The notes: a model not told the origin generated them from the sequence alone. Counted from the first letter of the stretch, positions 7,398 to 14,928 are shown. The stretch: DNA of 21,549 nt from Hylemonella sp. UBA6679 (GCA_002454975.1 DKJZ01000033.1:1-21549); one strand, 5' to 3'. Made by a program: numbers and translations.

Positions 7398-8105
7398 TTA
7401 GGCGGTGTGCCAAGACTGCAGGTCGGCCACACGCACGCCACTGAGGGCCGGCAACACCTTGAGCGCACTGCTGAAGTCGTGGTGGCGCGTGTAATCGGTG
7501 GGCGTGATGATGGTTTGCAAGCCTGCTGCATTGGCTGATTTCAGGCCATTGCTGGAGTCTTCAAACGCGATGCATTGCCCAGGCTTGAGGCGTAAGCGCG
7601 TGAGCAACTGGGTGTACACCTGCGGATGGGGTTTTTTGATGGGGGCGGTGGAGGCGTCCTCAACCGCACTGAAGTGTGTGCGCCAATCAGGCCCGATGGC
7701 GTGGCGCAGCAGGGCAGAAATGTTCACCGGTGAGGTGGTGGTGGCAATGGCCACCTGCATGTTGTGGTGCACCGCTTCTTGGATGAGGGCCAACACACCC
7801 GGGCGCAATTGCACCTGGCCGTCGTTCACGGCGGACTCGTAATACGCGGTTTTGAGCTCATGGATGCGCGCGATGGTGTCACTCACCGCCTGCGCATCCA
7901 GCCCTTTGACCTCGGGGTTGCGCATCAGCCAGTAGTGCTTGATGCGTTCTTTGCCACCTGAGATTTCAAGCAACTCGGTGTAGTCCTCGTGGCTCCAGTG
8001 CCAGTCCAGGCTCAGGTCGCTGAAGGCCTGGTTGAAGGCCGCAAGGTGCGCGTTTTCTGTGTCGGCCAAGGTGCCATCAACATCAAACAACAGGGCTTTG
8101 AGCAT
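7398..8105 (-). CDS. cbbY: HAD phosphatase CbbY (xylulose-1,5-bisphosphate phosphatase family)
   Basis: CbbY proteins dephosphorylate xylulose 1,5-bisphosphate, a misfire product of RuBisCO that locks the active site, so the enzyme protects RuBisCO. The 235-residue protein has motif I LLFDVDGTLADTE (Asp8, Asp10), motif II IATTTSPVN (about 120-128), the Lys of IKKPHPQVY (about 156-164) and motif IV AFEDSSNGLKSA (about 180-191). The cap includes LEISGGKERIKHY, where SGGKERI is a CbbY-type signature. A GGAG site sits 7 bases before the ATG. The start lies inside the 3' end of cbbX (23-base overlap), pointing to coupled translation of activase and phosphatase. Confidence 0.93.
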   Translation of the reverse strand: MLKALLFDVDGTLADTENAHLAAFNQAFSDLSLDWHWSHEDYTELLEISGGKERIKHYWLMRNPEVKGLDAQAVSDTIARIHELKTAYYESAVNDGQVQLRPGVLALIQEAVHHNMQVAIATTTSPVNISALLRHAIGPDWRTHFSAVEDASTAPIKKPHPQVYTQLLTRLRLKPGQCIAFEDSSNGLKSANAAGLQTIITPTDYTRHHDFSSALKVLPALSGVRVADLQSWHTA

Positions 8106-9093
8106 GGGGGGTCTCCGGTGGGTTGAACAAGCGGCTGGCCAGAATGTCTTGGGCCTCGAGCGTGCATAAGTCGTCGGCGGTCAGTTCGCGGTCGGGCTGG
8201 GCAAACAGGCGGCTGGCCTGGCGCAGGCGCGCGCGGTCCAGGGCATTGCGCACACTGCGGGCATTGGCGAAGTGGGGGCGCGCCATTCGCAAATGCAGGT
8301 ACTGCTCAAAGGCCTCAAGACCACCGTCTGAAAAACGGTAGTGCTGACTTTGCAGCATGCTGCGGGCGATGTGCATCAGCTCTGGGCCGGCGTAGTCCGG
8401 AAAATCTAGGTGGTGCGCAATGCGCGAGCTCATGCCCGGGTTGCTCTGAAAAAACGTGGCCATGCGGTCGTGGTAGCCCGCCAAAATTACCACCAGGTCG
8501 TCGCGGTGGTTTTCCATGACCTGCAGCAAAATTTCAATGGCTTCCTGGCCGTAGTCGCGTTCGTTTTCTGGGCGGTAGAGGTAATAAGCCTCATCGATGA
8601 ACAGCACACCACCCATGGCTTTTTTCAGCACCTCTTTGGTTTTAGGCGCGGTGTGGCCGATGTACTGGCCCACCAGGTCGTCGCGGGTGACGCTCACCAC
8701 ATGGCCCTGGCGCACATAGCCCAGGCGGTGCAAGATTTTGGCCATGCGCAGGGCCACCGTGGTTTTGCCTGTGCCTGGGTTGCCCGAAAAACACATGTGC
8801 AGGCTGGGCGCTTGGCTGCTCAAGCCCAGGTTCAGGCGCAGCTTGTCGATGACCAAAAGCGCCGCAATGTCGCGAATGCGCGCCTTGACCGGGGCCAGTC
8901 CCACAAGTTCGTCGTCCAGCTCTTGCAGCACGGCAGCCACCTGCGACCCTGCCAAGACCTGGCCCACGGTGCGCGCGCTGCCCAAGGACAGGCTGGCTGC
9001 CGTGGTTTCAGCAGCCACCTCAGCAGGCAGAGCAGAACCCGTCTGGCTCTGAGCAGGTTTGATGCCTGGAATGGCGTAACTTGGCGTGGTCAT
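8083..9093 (-). CDS. cbbX: RuBisCO activase CbbX (AAA+ ATPase)
   Basis: Hexameric AAA+ remodeller that frees red-type (form IC/ID) RuBisCO from tightly bound sugar phosphates by pulling on the RbcL C-terminal tail. The 336-residue protein has an atypical N-terminal stretch of about 55 residues, rich in Ala, Ser and Thr. The AAA+ core follows: LDDELVGLAPVK, Walker A FSGNPGTGKTTV (102-113), RDDLVGQYIGHTAPKTKEV with the pore-loop region near 143-149, Walker B GVLFIDEAYYLY (162-173), and SNPGMSSRIAHHLDFPDY with an arginine-finger region near 224. I start at the ATG at 9093. A TTG at 9111 in the same frame lies inside the intergenic repeat and is less likely. There is no strong ribosome-binding site. 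It follows cbbS after 49 bases filled by a palindromic element. Confidence 0.95.
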   Translation of the reverse strand: MTTPSYAIPGIKPAQSQTGSALPAEVAAETTAASLSLGSARTVGQVLAGSQVAAVLQELDDELVGLAPVKARIRDIAALLVIDKLRLNLGLSSQAPSLHMCFSGNPGTGKTTVALRMAKILHRLGYVRQGHVVSVTRDDLVGQYIGHTAPKTKEVLKKAMGGVLFIDEAYYLYRPENERDYGQEAIEILLQVMENHRDDLVVILAGYHDRMATFFQSNPGMSSRIAHHLDFPDYAGPELMHIARSMLQSQHYRFSDGGLEAFEQYLHLRMARPHFANARSVRNALDRARLRQASRLFAQPDRELTADDLCTLEAQDILASRLFNPPETPHAQSPVV

Positions 9094-9101
9094 GGGCTGA
9101 T

Positions 9102-9152
9102 GCGCTATCAATTCAGGAGCTTACGCAGGCTTAAGCGCGAACTCAATAGCGC
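9102..9152. repeat. 51-base palindromic element between cbbS and cbbX
   Basis: Outer arms GCGCTAT (9102-9108) and ATAGCGC (9146-9152) are perfect inverted repeats. Inside lies a second stem GCTTA (9119-9123) with TAAGC (9132-9136). The right arm covers the last two codons of cbbS just before its stop. Bases 9104-9121 match 15 of 18 positions of the copy at 1777-1794. It resembles a small dispersed intergenic palindrome. In the mRNA it could form a branched hairpin that protects the cbbLS part or lowers cbbX expression; that role is inference. Confidence 0.55.
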
Positions 9153-9577
9153 TCCCCTTCGGGTTTGCCGGCGGCGTAGCCGCGTGTGGTGTAGCGCAGG
9201 CTGCGGCCGTTGACCTCTTGGCGCTCAAGCATGAAGCCCGCTTCGTGGGTGGGGCGGTTGACGATGAAGCTCATGGCCACAGACTCCACCCCGCGCGTGG
9301 CATCAAACGCCATCATGCGGATGTAGTGTTGCGGAAAAGCCGCTCGGCAGGCGTTGAGCTCTAGCATCACGCCGGCTGCGTCGGTGAGGTCGAACATGGG
9401 CAGGCCATACATGTCCCAGTAGGTGTTGCGGGGGTGGGGGTCGTCGGTGTATTCCACGCTCCATGCGTAGCCTTTGCCGAGCCCGTAAGTGATTTGGAGG
9501 CTGATCTCTTCGTCTGTCAAGTCAGGCAGAAAACTGAATTGGCCCTGTGTGAGGCGGCCAGTGGGGTTGCTCATCAT
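9143..9577 (-). CDS. cbbS: RuBisCO small subunit, form IC (red-type)
   Basis: Small subunit of the L8S8 RuBisCO. The 144-residue protein begins with a short tail and then QGQFSFLPDLTDEEISLQI, the conserved N-terminal block. RNTYWDMYGLPMFDL (about 50-64) is the small-subunit signature. Unlike green-type subunits it has the C-terminal extension after about residue 110 (PTHEAGFMLERQEVNGRSLRY and on to the end), which forms the beta-hairpin of form IC/ID enzymes. The first of two tandem ATG codons (9577) lies 8 bases from a consensus AGGAG site. The gene follows cbbL after 23 bases. Its last codons form one arm of the palindromic element at 9102-9152. Confidence 0.97.
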   Translation of the reverse strand: MMSNPTGRLTQGQFSFLPDLTDEEISLQITYGLGKGYAWSVEYTDDPHPRNTYWDMYGLPMFDLTDAAGVMLELNACRAAFPQHYIRMMAFDATRGVESVAMSFIVNRPTHEAGFMLERQEVNGRSLRYTTRGYAAGKPEGERY

Positions 9578-9585
9578 GATGGGGA

Positions 9586-9590
9586 CTCCT
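9586..9590 (-). promoter_or_regulatory. Ribosome-binding site of cbbS
   Basis: AGGAG on the minus strand, 8 bases before the ATG at 9577 and 11 before the second ATG at 9574. It favours the first ATG as the start. Confidence 0.7.
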
Positions 9591-9600
9591 TGTGTTGGTT

Positions 9601-11070
9601 TCAGGCCACGGATGGGGTAACGGCGTAGTCGCTGCTGTCGGTGGAGGCGTAGTTGAAGCTGATGTCGCCCCAGGTGTCGAGTGCGGCTTTGAGCGGGCCG
9701 CAGGACTGCGCGGCTTTTTTCAGAATCTCTGGGCCTTCGTTTTTGATGTCTTTGCCCTCGTTGCGGGCTTTGACCATGCATTCCAGCGCCACGCGGTTGG
9801 CCACGGCGCCGGCTTGGATGCCTTGGGGGTGGCCGATGGTGCCGCCGCCGAATTGCAAAATCACATCGTCACCAAACAAGTCGATGAGCTGGTGCATTTG
9901 CCCGGCGTGGATACCGCCGGAGGCCACGGGCATGACCTTTTTGGTGTCGGCCCAGTCCATGTCGAAGTACAGGCCGCGCGGCAGGTCGGTCTTGGTGTAG
10001 CTGTCGCGGCACACGTTGTAGTAGCCCTGCACGGTCATGGGGTCGCCCTCGAGCTTGCCCACCGCAGTGCCCGTGTGCAGGTGGTCGCAGCCGGCCAGGC
10101 GCAGCCACTTGGCAATCACCCGAAAGCTCACGCCATGGTTTTTCTGGCGGGTGTAGGTGCCGTGGCCAGCGCGGTGCATGTGCATGATCATGTCGTTGCG
10201 GCGGCACCACTCGGCCATGCTTTGAATGGCGGTCCAGCCAATCACGAGGTCGACCATCACCACCACCGAGCCGAGCTCTTTGGCCAGCTCGGCGCGCTCG
10301 TACATGGCTTCCATGGTGCCGGCGGTGATGTTGAGGTAGGAGCCCTTGACTTCACCTGTCACGGCCTGAGCTTTGTTCACGCCGTCCATCACGTACAAAA
10401 AGCGGTCACGCCAATGCATGAAGGGCTGCGAGTTGATGTTTTCATCGTCCTTCATGAAATCCAGGCCGCCTTTGAGGCCTTCGTAAATCACGCGGCCGTA
10501 GTTGCGCGCGCTCAAACCCAGCTTGGGCTTGGTGGTGGCACCCAGCAGGGGGCGGCCGAATTTGTCCAGGCGTTCACGTTCCACCACCAAGCCGGTGGGC
10601 GGGCCTTTGAAGGTTTTGATGTAAGCCACCGGGATGCGGATGTCTTCCAGGCGCGCGGCCTTGAGGGGCTTGAAGGAGAACACATTGCCAATCAGGCTGG
10701 CCGTCATGTTGGCAATCGAGCCCTCTTCAAACAAGATCAGGTCGTAGGCCACGTAGGCAAAAAACTGGCCCGGGGTGTTGGGCACCGGTATGACTTTGTA
10801 GGCCTTGGCGCGGTAGCTGTCGCAGGCGGTCAAGCGGTCGGTCCACACCACCGTCCAGGTGGCGGTGGATGATTCACCGGCCACGGCGGCAGCGGCTTCT
10901 TCGGGGTCCACGCCGTCTTGCGGGGTGATGCGAAACAGGCAAATTGTGTCGGTGTCTTTAGGCTCGTAGTCGGGCATCCAGTAGCCCATTTGCTTGTATT
11001 TCAGAACGCCGGCGCTGTAGCGTTTTTTTGCGTCGGTGATTTGGCTGTTGCTCTCGGTGCTGTGGCTCAT
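9601..11070 (-). CDS. cbbL: RuBisCO large subunit, form IC (red-type)
   Basis: Fixes CO2 onto ribulose 1,5-bisphosphate to give two 3-phosphoglycerate; also oxygenates it to phosphoglycolate. The 489-residue length suits form I. Active-site blocks are intact: TTKPKLGLS with Lys181, GGLDFMKDDENINSQPF with the carbamylated Lys207 and metal ligands Asp209/Glu210, HMHRAGHGTYTRQ, the flexible loop GTAVGKLEGDP, and ASGGIHAGQM. The N-terminal part (DAKKRYSAGVLKYKQMGYW) and the CbbX partner in the operon indicate form IC. The C-terminal tail that CbbX pulls is present. The ATG at 11070 has GGAG 7 bases upstream. It is the first gene of the cbb operon, divergent from cbbR. Confidence 0.98.
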   Translation of the reverse strand: MSHSTESNSQITDAKKRYSAGVLKYKQMGYWMPDYEPKDTDTICLFRITPQDGVDPEEAAAAVAGESSTATWTVVWTDRLTACDSYRAKAYKVIPVPNTPGQFFAYVAYDLILFEEGSIANMTASLIGNVFSFKPLKAARLEDIRIPVAYIKTFKGPPTGLVVERERLDKFGRPLLGATTKPKLGLSARNYGRVIYEGLKGGLDFMKDDENINSQPFMHWRDRFLYVMDGVNKAQAVTGEVKGSYLNITAGTMEAMYERAELAKELGSVVVMVDLVIGWTAIQSMAEWCRRNDMIMHMHRAGHGTYTRQKNHGVSFRVIAKWLRLAGCDHLHTGTAVGKLEGDPMTVQGYYNVCRDSYTKTDLPRGLYFDMDWADTKKVMPVASGGIHAGQMHQLIDLFGDDVILQFGGGTIGHPQGIQAGAVANRVALECMVKARNEGKDIKNEGPEILKKAAQSCGPLKAALDTWGDISFNYASTDSSDYAVTPSVA

Positions 11071-11098
11071 GCATGGACTCCGGTGTGGTGGTGCCTGC

Positions 11099-11127
11099 AC
11101 TTTAGGTTTCAAATGAAATAAGGTAAA
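11099..11127 (-). promoter_or_regulatory. Predicted activator-dependent promoter of the cbb operon
   Basis: On the minus strand TTTACC (11127-11122) and TAAAGT (11104-11099) are 17 bases apart, each 4 of 6 to consensus, so weak as expected for a promoter needing CbbR. The start point would be near 11092, placing the CbbR dyad centre about 54 bases upstream. A small dyad TTTCA-AA-TGAAA (11107-11118) fills the spacer. The assignment is from spacing only. Confidence 0.4.
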
Positions 11128-11138
11128 TTCACGATTTA

Positions 11139-11153
11139 TTAACGTTTGGTTAA
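11139..11153. promoter_or_regulatory. Predicted CbbR binding site (LysR-type dyad)
   Basis: TTAAC-GTTTG-GTTAA is a perfect 5+5 inverted repeat. Its second and fourteenth bases satisfy the LysR-type T-N11-A motif. It lies in the 94-base cbbL-cbbR gap, 11 bases before the cbbR ATG and overlapping the TATTAA (11137-11142) that could be the cbbR -10, which fits activation of cbbL and autorepression of cbbR. Confidence 0.6.
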
Positions 11154-11164
11154 GAAAAACTTAA

Positions 11165-12112
11165 ATGAAAAACGCCACCTTCCGTCAATTGCGCATTTTT
11201 GTGGAGGTGGCCAGGTGCGAGAGTTTTTCCAAAGCAGCGGCTTCCTTGCACCTCACGCCGCCAGCGGTGACGATGCAAATCAAGGAGCTGGAGTCGCAAC
11301 TGGGCATGCCGCTGTTTGACCGTCAGGGCCGGCAAGTGACCCTGAGCACGGTGGGCGAGTACATGTTGGTGTACGCGCGCAAGATTCTGGCAACCCTCAA
11401 AGACGCAGAAGACGCCGCCGCGCGTTTGCAGCGCTTGGAGTCGGGCCGCCTCAACGTGGGCATGGTCAGCACGGCGGGGTATTTTTTGCCAGGCCTGTTG
11501 GCAGAATTCAACCAGTCGCACCCCGGGGTGGATGTGCGCTTGTTGGTGGGCAACCGGGAGATGCTGGTCAAGATGCTGCAGTTCAACGAGGTTGACATCG
11601 CCATCATGGGCAGGCCCCCGCGCGACATGTCCACCCGTGCTGAACCGTTTTCTGTGCACCCGCATGTGTTTGTGTGTGCCCCCGATCACCCCTTGCTCAA
11701 GGAGGGTGTGCTGAGTCCTCAGGTTTTGCGCGATCACCCCATGATCACCCGCGAGACCGGTTCAGGCACGCGCGGGGCCTTGGATGAGTTCAGCCGCGCA
11801 GCTGGCGTGGAGCCCGTCATCAAAATGGAGCTGTGGGGCAATGAAATCATCAAGCAAGCGGTGATGGCTGGCATGGGCCTGAGCTTTTTGTCGCTGCACA
11901 CCATCGGCCCAGAGCTGGACTTGCAGCGCATCGCCATCCTGCCCATTCAGGGTGCGCCCGTGATGCGGGGCTGGAATTGCGTGCATACCCTGGCCAAGGT
12001 GCTCTCGCCTGCGGCGCAGGCCTTGCGCCACTACGTGCTGGAAAACGGGCAGACCTACCTGGCCCAGCGCTTTGCGGCGCACATTCCCCATGGGCCAGGT
12101 CATGTGTTGTAA
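11165..12112 (+). CDS. cbbR: LysR-family transcriptional activator CbbR
   Basis: Regulator of Calvin-cycle genes, a tetrameric LysR protein. The 315 residues have the N-terminal winged helix-turn-helix: FRQLRIFVEVARCESFSKAAASLHLTPPAVTMQIKELESQLGMPLFDR at about 6-53. A linker helix (about 60-90) and the two-lobed effector domain follow. LNVGMVSTAGYFLPGLLAEFNQSHPGV and ITRETGSGTRGALDEF are typical of CbbR. Known effectors in the family are metabolites such as phosphoenolpyruvate, RuBP or NADPH; which applies here cannot be read from sequence. The gene is divergent from cbbL and carries a LysR-type dyad just upstream. The 3' end faces the DUF599 gene with a 60-base gap that has no convincing terminator. 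Confidence 0.95.
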   Translation: MKNATFRQLRIFVEVARCESFSKAAASLHLTPPAVTMQIKELESQLGMPLFDRQGRQVTLSTVGEYMLVYARKILATLKDAEDAAARLQRLESGRLNVGMVSTAGYFLPGLLAEFNQSHPGVDVRLLVGNREMLVKMLQFNEVDIAIMGRPPRDMSTRAEPFSVHPHVFVCAPDHPLLKEGVLSPQVLRDHPMITRETGSGTRGALDEFSRAAGVEPVIKMELWGNEIIKQAVMAGMGLSFLSLHTIGPELDLQRIAILPIQGAPVMRGWNCVHTLAKVLSPAAQALRHYVLENGQTYLAQRFAAHIPHGPGHVL

Positions 12113-12172
12113 GCACCAGCTGCTTAAGCGCCCAAGCCCGCTTGTTGATGAAGCACGCACGGTGCATGGGGC

Positions 12173-12835
12173 TCAGGTTTGCTCGGCATGCACCCCATCA
12201 AAGTTAAGCAGCATGCCCACCACAATGACGGCTGCCACTGGGCCGGCCAAGGGTTGCACCAAGGCCGCCAGCACCGGTGAGACCAGCACCAAGTAGCGTT
12301 GTCCCCAGCTGTAGAGCATGGCCGCGCGGCGCAGATGCGTTTTGCCCGAAGCGGTCCAGCGCGCCCGAGCGGGTGTGCCCACAGGAATGGCCACGATGAT
12401 GCTGCTGTGGTTGTAAAAGCGGATGGCCACCGCAGAGGCCAAGAGCGTGCACATCAGCAGCAGCATCAGGGTGAGCTCAAGCACCAAGCGCGGGGCAATC
12501 GGCTCGGTCTGCCCGGTGCCCAACCATGATGGCGACAGCACCTGTTGCAGCGAAGGCGCCGACAAAGTGACCGCACCCACCAAGCCCAGTGCGGCGGTGG
12601 AGGCTGTCATGGTGGCGGACATGAGCGCATTGCGCAGCGTTTGCACCGCGAGTATTTCGGTGCCGCTTTGAGCGCTCACGGCGTCAAACCAATCGTCACG
12701 AAGTTGTGCGTGGGCGCGCCAGGCCATTTGCTGTCGCCCATGCCGAGGCGACAAGGTCATATAGAGCAAATACAGCAGCAGCAAGCCCAGGGTCAGGCCG
12801 GGTGCGAGCCACGGGTCGCTCAGGATATTGCTCAC
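12173..12835 (-). CDS. DUF599 family membrane protein
   Basis: Inner-membrane protein of unknown function, 220 residues. Four hydrophobic segments are visible at about 9-27, 70-92, 113-138 and 180-212. Between the first two lies DDWFDAVSAQSGTEILAVQTLRNALMSATMTAST, the conserved DUF599 core, and the third ends in IRFYNHSS, also typical. I use the GTG at 12835, which keeps the first membrane segment; the first ATG after it would remove it. There is no clear ribosome-binding site. The GTG comes 3 bases after the stop of the metallo-hydrolase gene, so the two are probably one transcript and coupled in translation. No function can be assigned from sequence. Confidence 0.8.
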   Translation of the reverse strand: MSNILSDPWLAPGLTLGLLLLYLLYMTLSPRHGRQQMAWRAHAQLRDDWFDAVSAQSGTEILAVQTLRNALMSATMTASTAALGLVGAVTLSAPSLQQVLSPSWLGTGQTEPIAPRLVLELTLMLLLMCTLLASAVAIRFYNHSSIIVAIPVGTPARARWTASGKTHLRRAAMLYSWGQRYLVLVSPVLAALVQPLAGPVAAVIVVGMLLNFDGVHAEQT

Positions 12836-12838
12836 GCA

Positions 12839-13753
12839 CTAAAGCACATTGAGGGGCAGCTTGAGGTAGGCCACGCCGTTGGCCTCCGGCGGGGGGAACG
12901 CCCCCGCCCGGATGTTGACTTGAACCGAGGGCAGCAGCAAGGTGGGCATGCCCAGCGTGGCATCGCGGGCACGCCGCATGTGCACAAACGCCTCTTCAGT
13001 TACACCCTCGTGCACGTGGATGTTGTGTTGCCGTTGGTCGGCCACGGTGGACTCCCACTGCGCGGTGCGGCCCGCGGGCGGGTAGTCGTGGCACATGAAG
13101 AGGCGTGTGTGCGCGGGCAGGGCCAGCAGACGTTGTATGGATTGGTACAGCACATGGGGGTCACCCCCAGGGAAGTCGCAGCGGGCTGTGCCCACATCGG
13201 GCATGAACAGCGTGTCGCCCACGAACACCACCGCATGCTCGGGCTGCCCCACCACATAGGCCATGCAGGCGGGCGTGTGGCCCGGCACAGCAATGGCGTG
13301 CACGTGCAACTTGCCGATGTGCACCACCTCTTGGTCGTGCAGCAAATGGTCAAACTGCTGGCCTTGGGTGTTGAACTCGGGCTCAAGGTGAAACAGCCCC
13401 TTGAAGATGTGCTGCACCTGGGTGATGGCTTGGCCAATGGCAATCTGTCCGCCCAGCACGCGTCGGATGTGTTGCGCCCCCGAGAGGTGGTCGGCGTGGG
13501 CGTGGGTTTCTAAGATCCAGCTCAGCGTGAGGTTTTGGGCTTGAATGAAGCGGATCAGCGCATCGGCCGAGGCGGTTCGGGTTTTGCCTGAGCTCGGCTC
13601 AAAGTCCAGCACCGGGTCCACCACCGCAGCGTGCCCGCCGGGTTCATCAAACACCACATAGCTCACTGTCCAAGTGGCCGGATCGAAAAAGGCCTGCACC
13701 ATGGGTGGGTGCACAGGCAGGGCAGTTATCAGGGGCAGATCTGTGGGCTTCAT
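12839..13753 (-). CDS. Metallo-beta-lactamase-fold hydrolase (glyoxalase II / persulfide dioxygenase-like, Blh type)
   Basis: A 304-residue MBL-fold protein. THAHADHLSGA (83-93) gives metal ligands His84, His86, Asp88 and His89. PGHTPACMAYV (His159), FVGDTLFMPDVGTARCDFPGGD (Asp180) and FMCHDYPP (His222) complete the metal set. The overall pattern, with AIGQAITQVQHIF and the GTARCDFPGGD block, matches the group of ETHE1/Blh-like proteins linked to glutathione persulfide or thioester chemistry and hydrogen sulfide tolerance. The exact substrate is not certain. The ATG at 13753 has AAGG 8 bases upstream; a GTG at 13801 would add 16 residues without family character. It lies 127 bases after the oxidoreductase stop, past a perfect hairpin, and 3 bases before the DUF599 start. 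Confidence 0.85.
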   Translation of the reverse strand: MKPTDLPLITALPVHPPMVQAFFDPATWTVSYVVFDEPGGHAAVVDPVLDFEPSSGKTRTASADALIRFIQAQNLTLSWILETHAHADHLSGAQHIRRVLGGQIAIGQAITQVQHIFKGLFHLEPEFNTQGQQFDHLLHDQEVVHIGKLHVHAIAVPGHTPACMAYVVGQPEHAVVFVGDTLFMPDVGTARCDFPGGDPHVLYQSIQRLLALPAHTRLFMCHDYPPAGRTAQWESTVADQRQHNIHVHEGVTEEAFVHMRRARDATLGMPTLLLPSVQVNIRAGAFPPPEANGVAYLKLPLNVL

Positions 13754-13847
13754 CAAGCGGGCCTTGCAAGGGGAGGTTGCCCGAGTTGTACGCGTGAGCA
13801 CGTACAGCCGGCAAGCGCCAATCCCCAGGAGCTTGATGCAGGTCGAT

Positions 13848-13871
13848 GTTCAGGCCTTCACAGGCCTGAAC
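13848..13871. repeat. Perfect 10-bp stem, 4-base loop hairpin between two minus-strand genes
   Basis: GTTCAGGCCT (13848-13857), loop TCAC, AGGCCTGAAC (13862-13871). It lies 10 bases after the oxidoreductase stop on the minus strand. The stem is strong but no T-run follows on either strand, so it is not a classic intrinsic terminator. It may be a transcript 3'-end stabiliser or a factor-assisted stop. Confidence 0.6.
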
Positions 13872-13880
13872 GCTCAGCGC

Positions 13881-14855
13881 TTAATTGGTCAGCACAATCT
13901 TGCCCCGCACGCCGCGTGAGCCCATGTGGGCGTAAGCGGCCATCAGCTCTTGCATGGGCAGCACGCGGTCGATGACCGGCTTGATCTTGCCTTGCAAATA
14001 CCAGCCTGCCAATTCGGCCAGCATGGCGGCGTTGGCCTTGGGCTCCCGCCGTGCAAAGTCGCCCCAAAACACGCCCACCAGCGAGGCGCCCTTGAGCAAG
14101 GCCAGGTTCCAGGGCAGGGCGGGGATGGGGCCAGAGGCAAAGCCCACCACCAAGTAGCGACCACGCCATGCGATGGACCTGAACGCGGGCTCGGCCAGGT
14201 CGCCACCCACGGGGTCGTAAATCACATTCGGGCCCAGACCGTTGGTGTGCACCTTGAGGGCTTCACGCAGGTTTTCACGGGCGTAATTGATGGTGATGTC
14301 TGCGCCAATTTGGGTGCACAGGGCGCACTTTTCATCGGTGGAGGCTGCAGCAATCACTTTGGCGCCCGCGGCCTTGGCGATTTGAATCGCTGCCGTGCCC
14401 ACGCCGCCGGCTGCACCTAAGACCAGAAGCGTCTCGCCGGCCTTGAGTTCAGCGCGGTCCATCAAGGCGTGGTGCGAGGTGGCGTAGGTCATGATGAAGG
14501 CCGAGGCGTCCTCAAAACTCATGGCATCGGGCAAGGGCATGCACATGGCCGCTGTGGCCAAAGTGTGGGTGCCAAAGCCGCCGGTGCCCGACAAACAGGC
14601 CACGCGCTGGCCCACGCTGAGGTGCGTGACGCCTTCGCCCAAAGCCTCAACAACGCCGGCGTACTCAGAGCCGGGCACAAAGGGCAGGGGCGGCTTCATC
14701 TGGTATTTGTTTTGAACAATCAAGATGTCGGGAAAGTTCATGCTCGCCGCCTTGATGTGCACCAGCACTTGGCCTGGCCCGGGTTGGGGGGTGGGCAGGG
14801 TTTTCCAGGTCAGGGCCTCAATGCCTACAGGGTTCTCGCACAGCCAGGCTTGCAT
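13881..14855 (-). CDS. NADPH:quinone oxidoreductase-like protein (zinc-free MDR family)
   Basis: Medium-chain dehydrogenase/reductase of the quinone oxidoreductase group, reducing quinones or enones with NADPH in the cytoplasm. The 324 residues show the GroES-like N domain (PGPGQVLVHIKAASMNFPDILIVQNKYQMKPPLPFVPGSEYAGVV) followed by the nucleotide-binding Rossmann motif VLGAAGGVGTAAIQIAKAAGAKVIAAAST (about 143-171). The zinc-binding cysteines of alcohol dehydrogenases are absent. IYDPVGGDLAEPAFRSIAWRGRYLVVGFASG is very typical of this branch. The ATG at 14855 has GGAG 5 bases upstream. It is divergent from surE with a 73-base gap that must hold both promoters. The physiological substrate is unknown. 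Confidence 0.9.
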   Translation of the reverse strand: MQAWLCENPVGIEALTWKTLPTPQPGPGQVLVHIKAASMNFPDILIVQNKYQMKPPLPFVPGSEYAGVVEALGEGVTHLSVGQRVACLSGTGGFGTHTLATAAMCMPLPDAMSFEDASAFIMTYATSHHALMDRAELKAGETLLVLGAAGGVGTAAIQIAKAAGAKVIAAASTDEKCALCTQIGADITINYARENLREALKVHTNGLGPNVIYDPVGGDLAEPAFRSIAWRGRYLVVGFASGPIPALPWNLALLKGASLVGVFWGDFARREPKANAAMLAELAGWYLQGKIKPVIDRVLPMQELMAAYAHMGSRGVRGKIVLTN

Positions 14856-14928
14856 GTTGTCTCCAGTCTCAGTTGTTGGCCGATGATAAGCCCAGCCCAC
14901 CTACAATGAAGCCAAACCCCCGAACACC

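Noticed and set aside
9592..10872. 426-codon plus-strand frame opposite cbbL
   Set aside because: Shadow of the RuBisCO large-subunit gene. The product is His/Val/Gly/Ala-rich without domains. The same holds for other long mirror frames (e.g. 1081-1788, 2006-2845, 6587-7444, 18393-19598).
11150..11737. Minus-strand open frame over the cbbR promoter and 5' half
   Set aside because: Antisense to cbbR with no recognisable product and no ribosome-binding site; a mirror frame.
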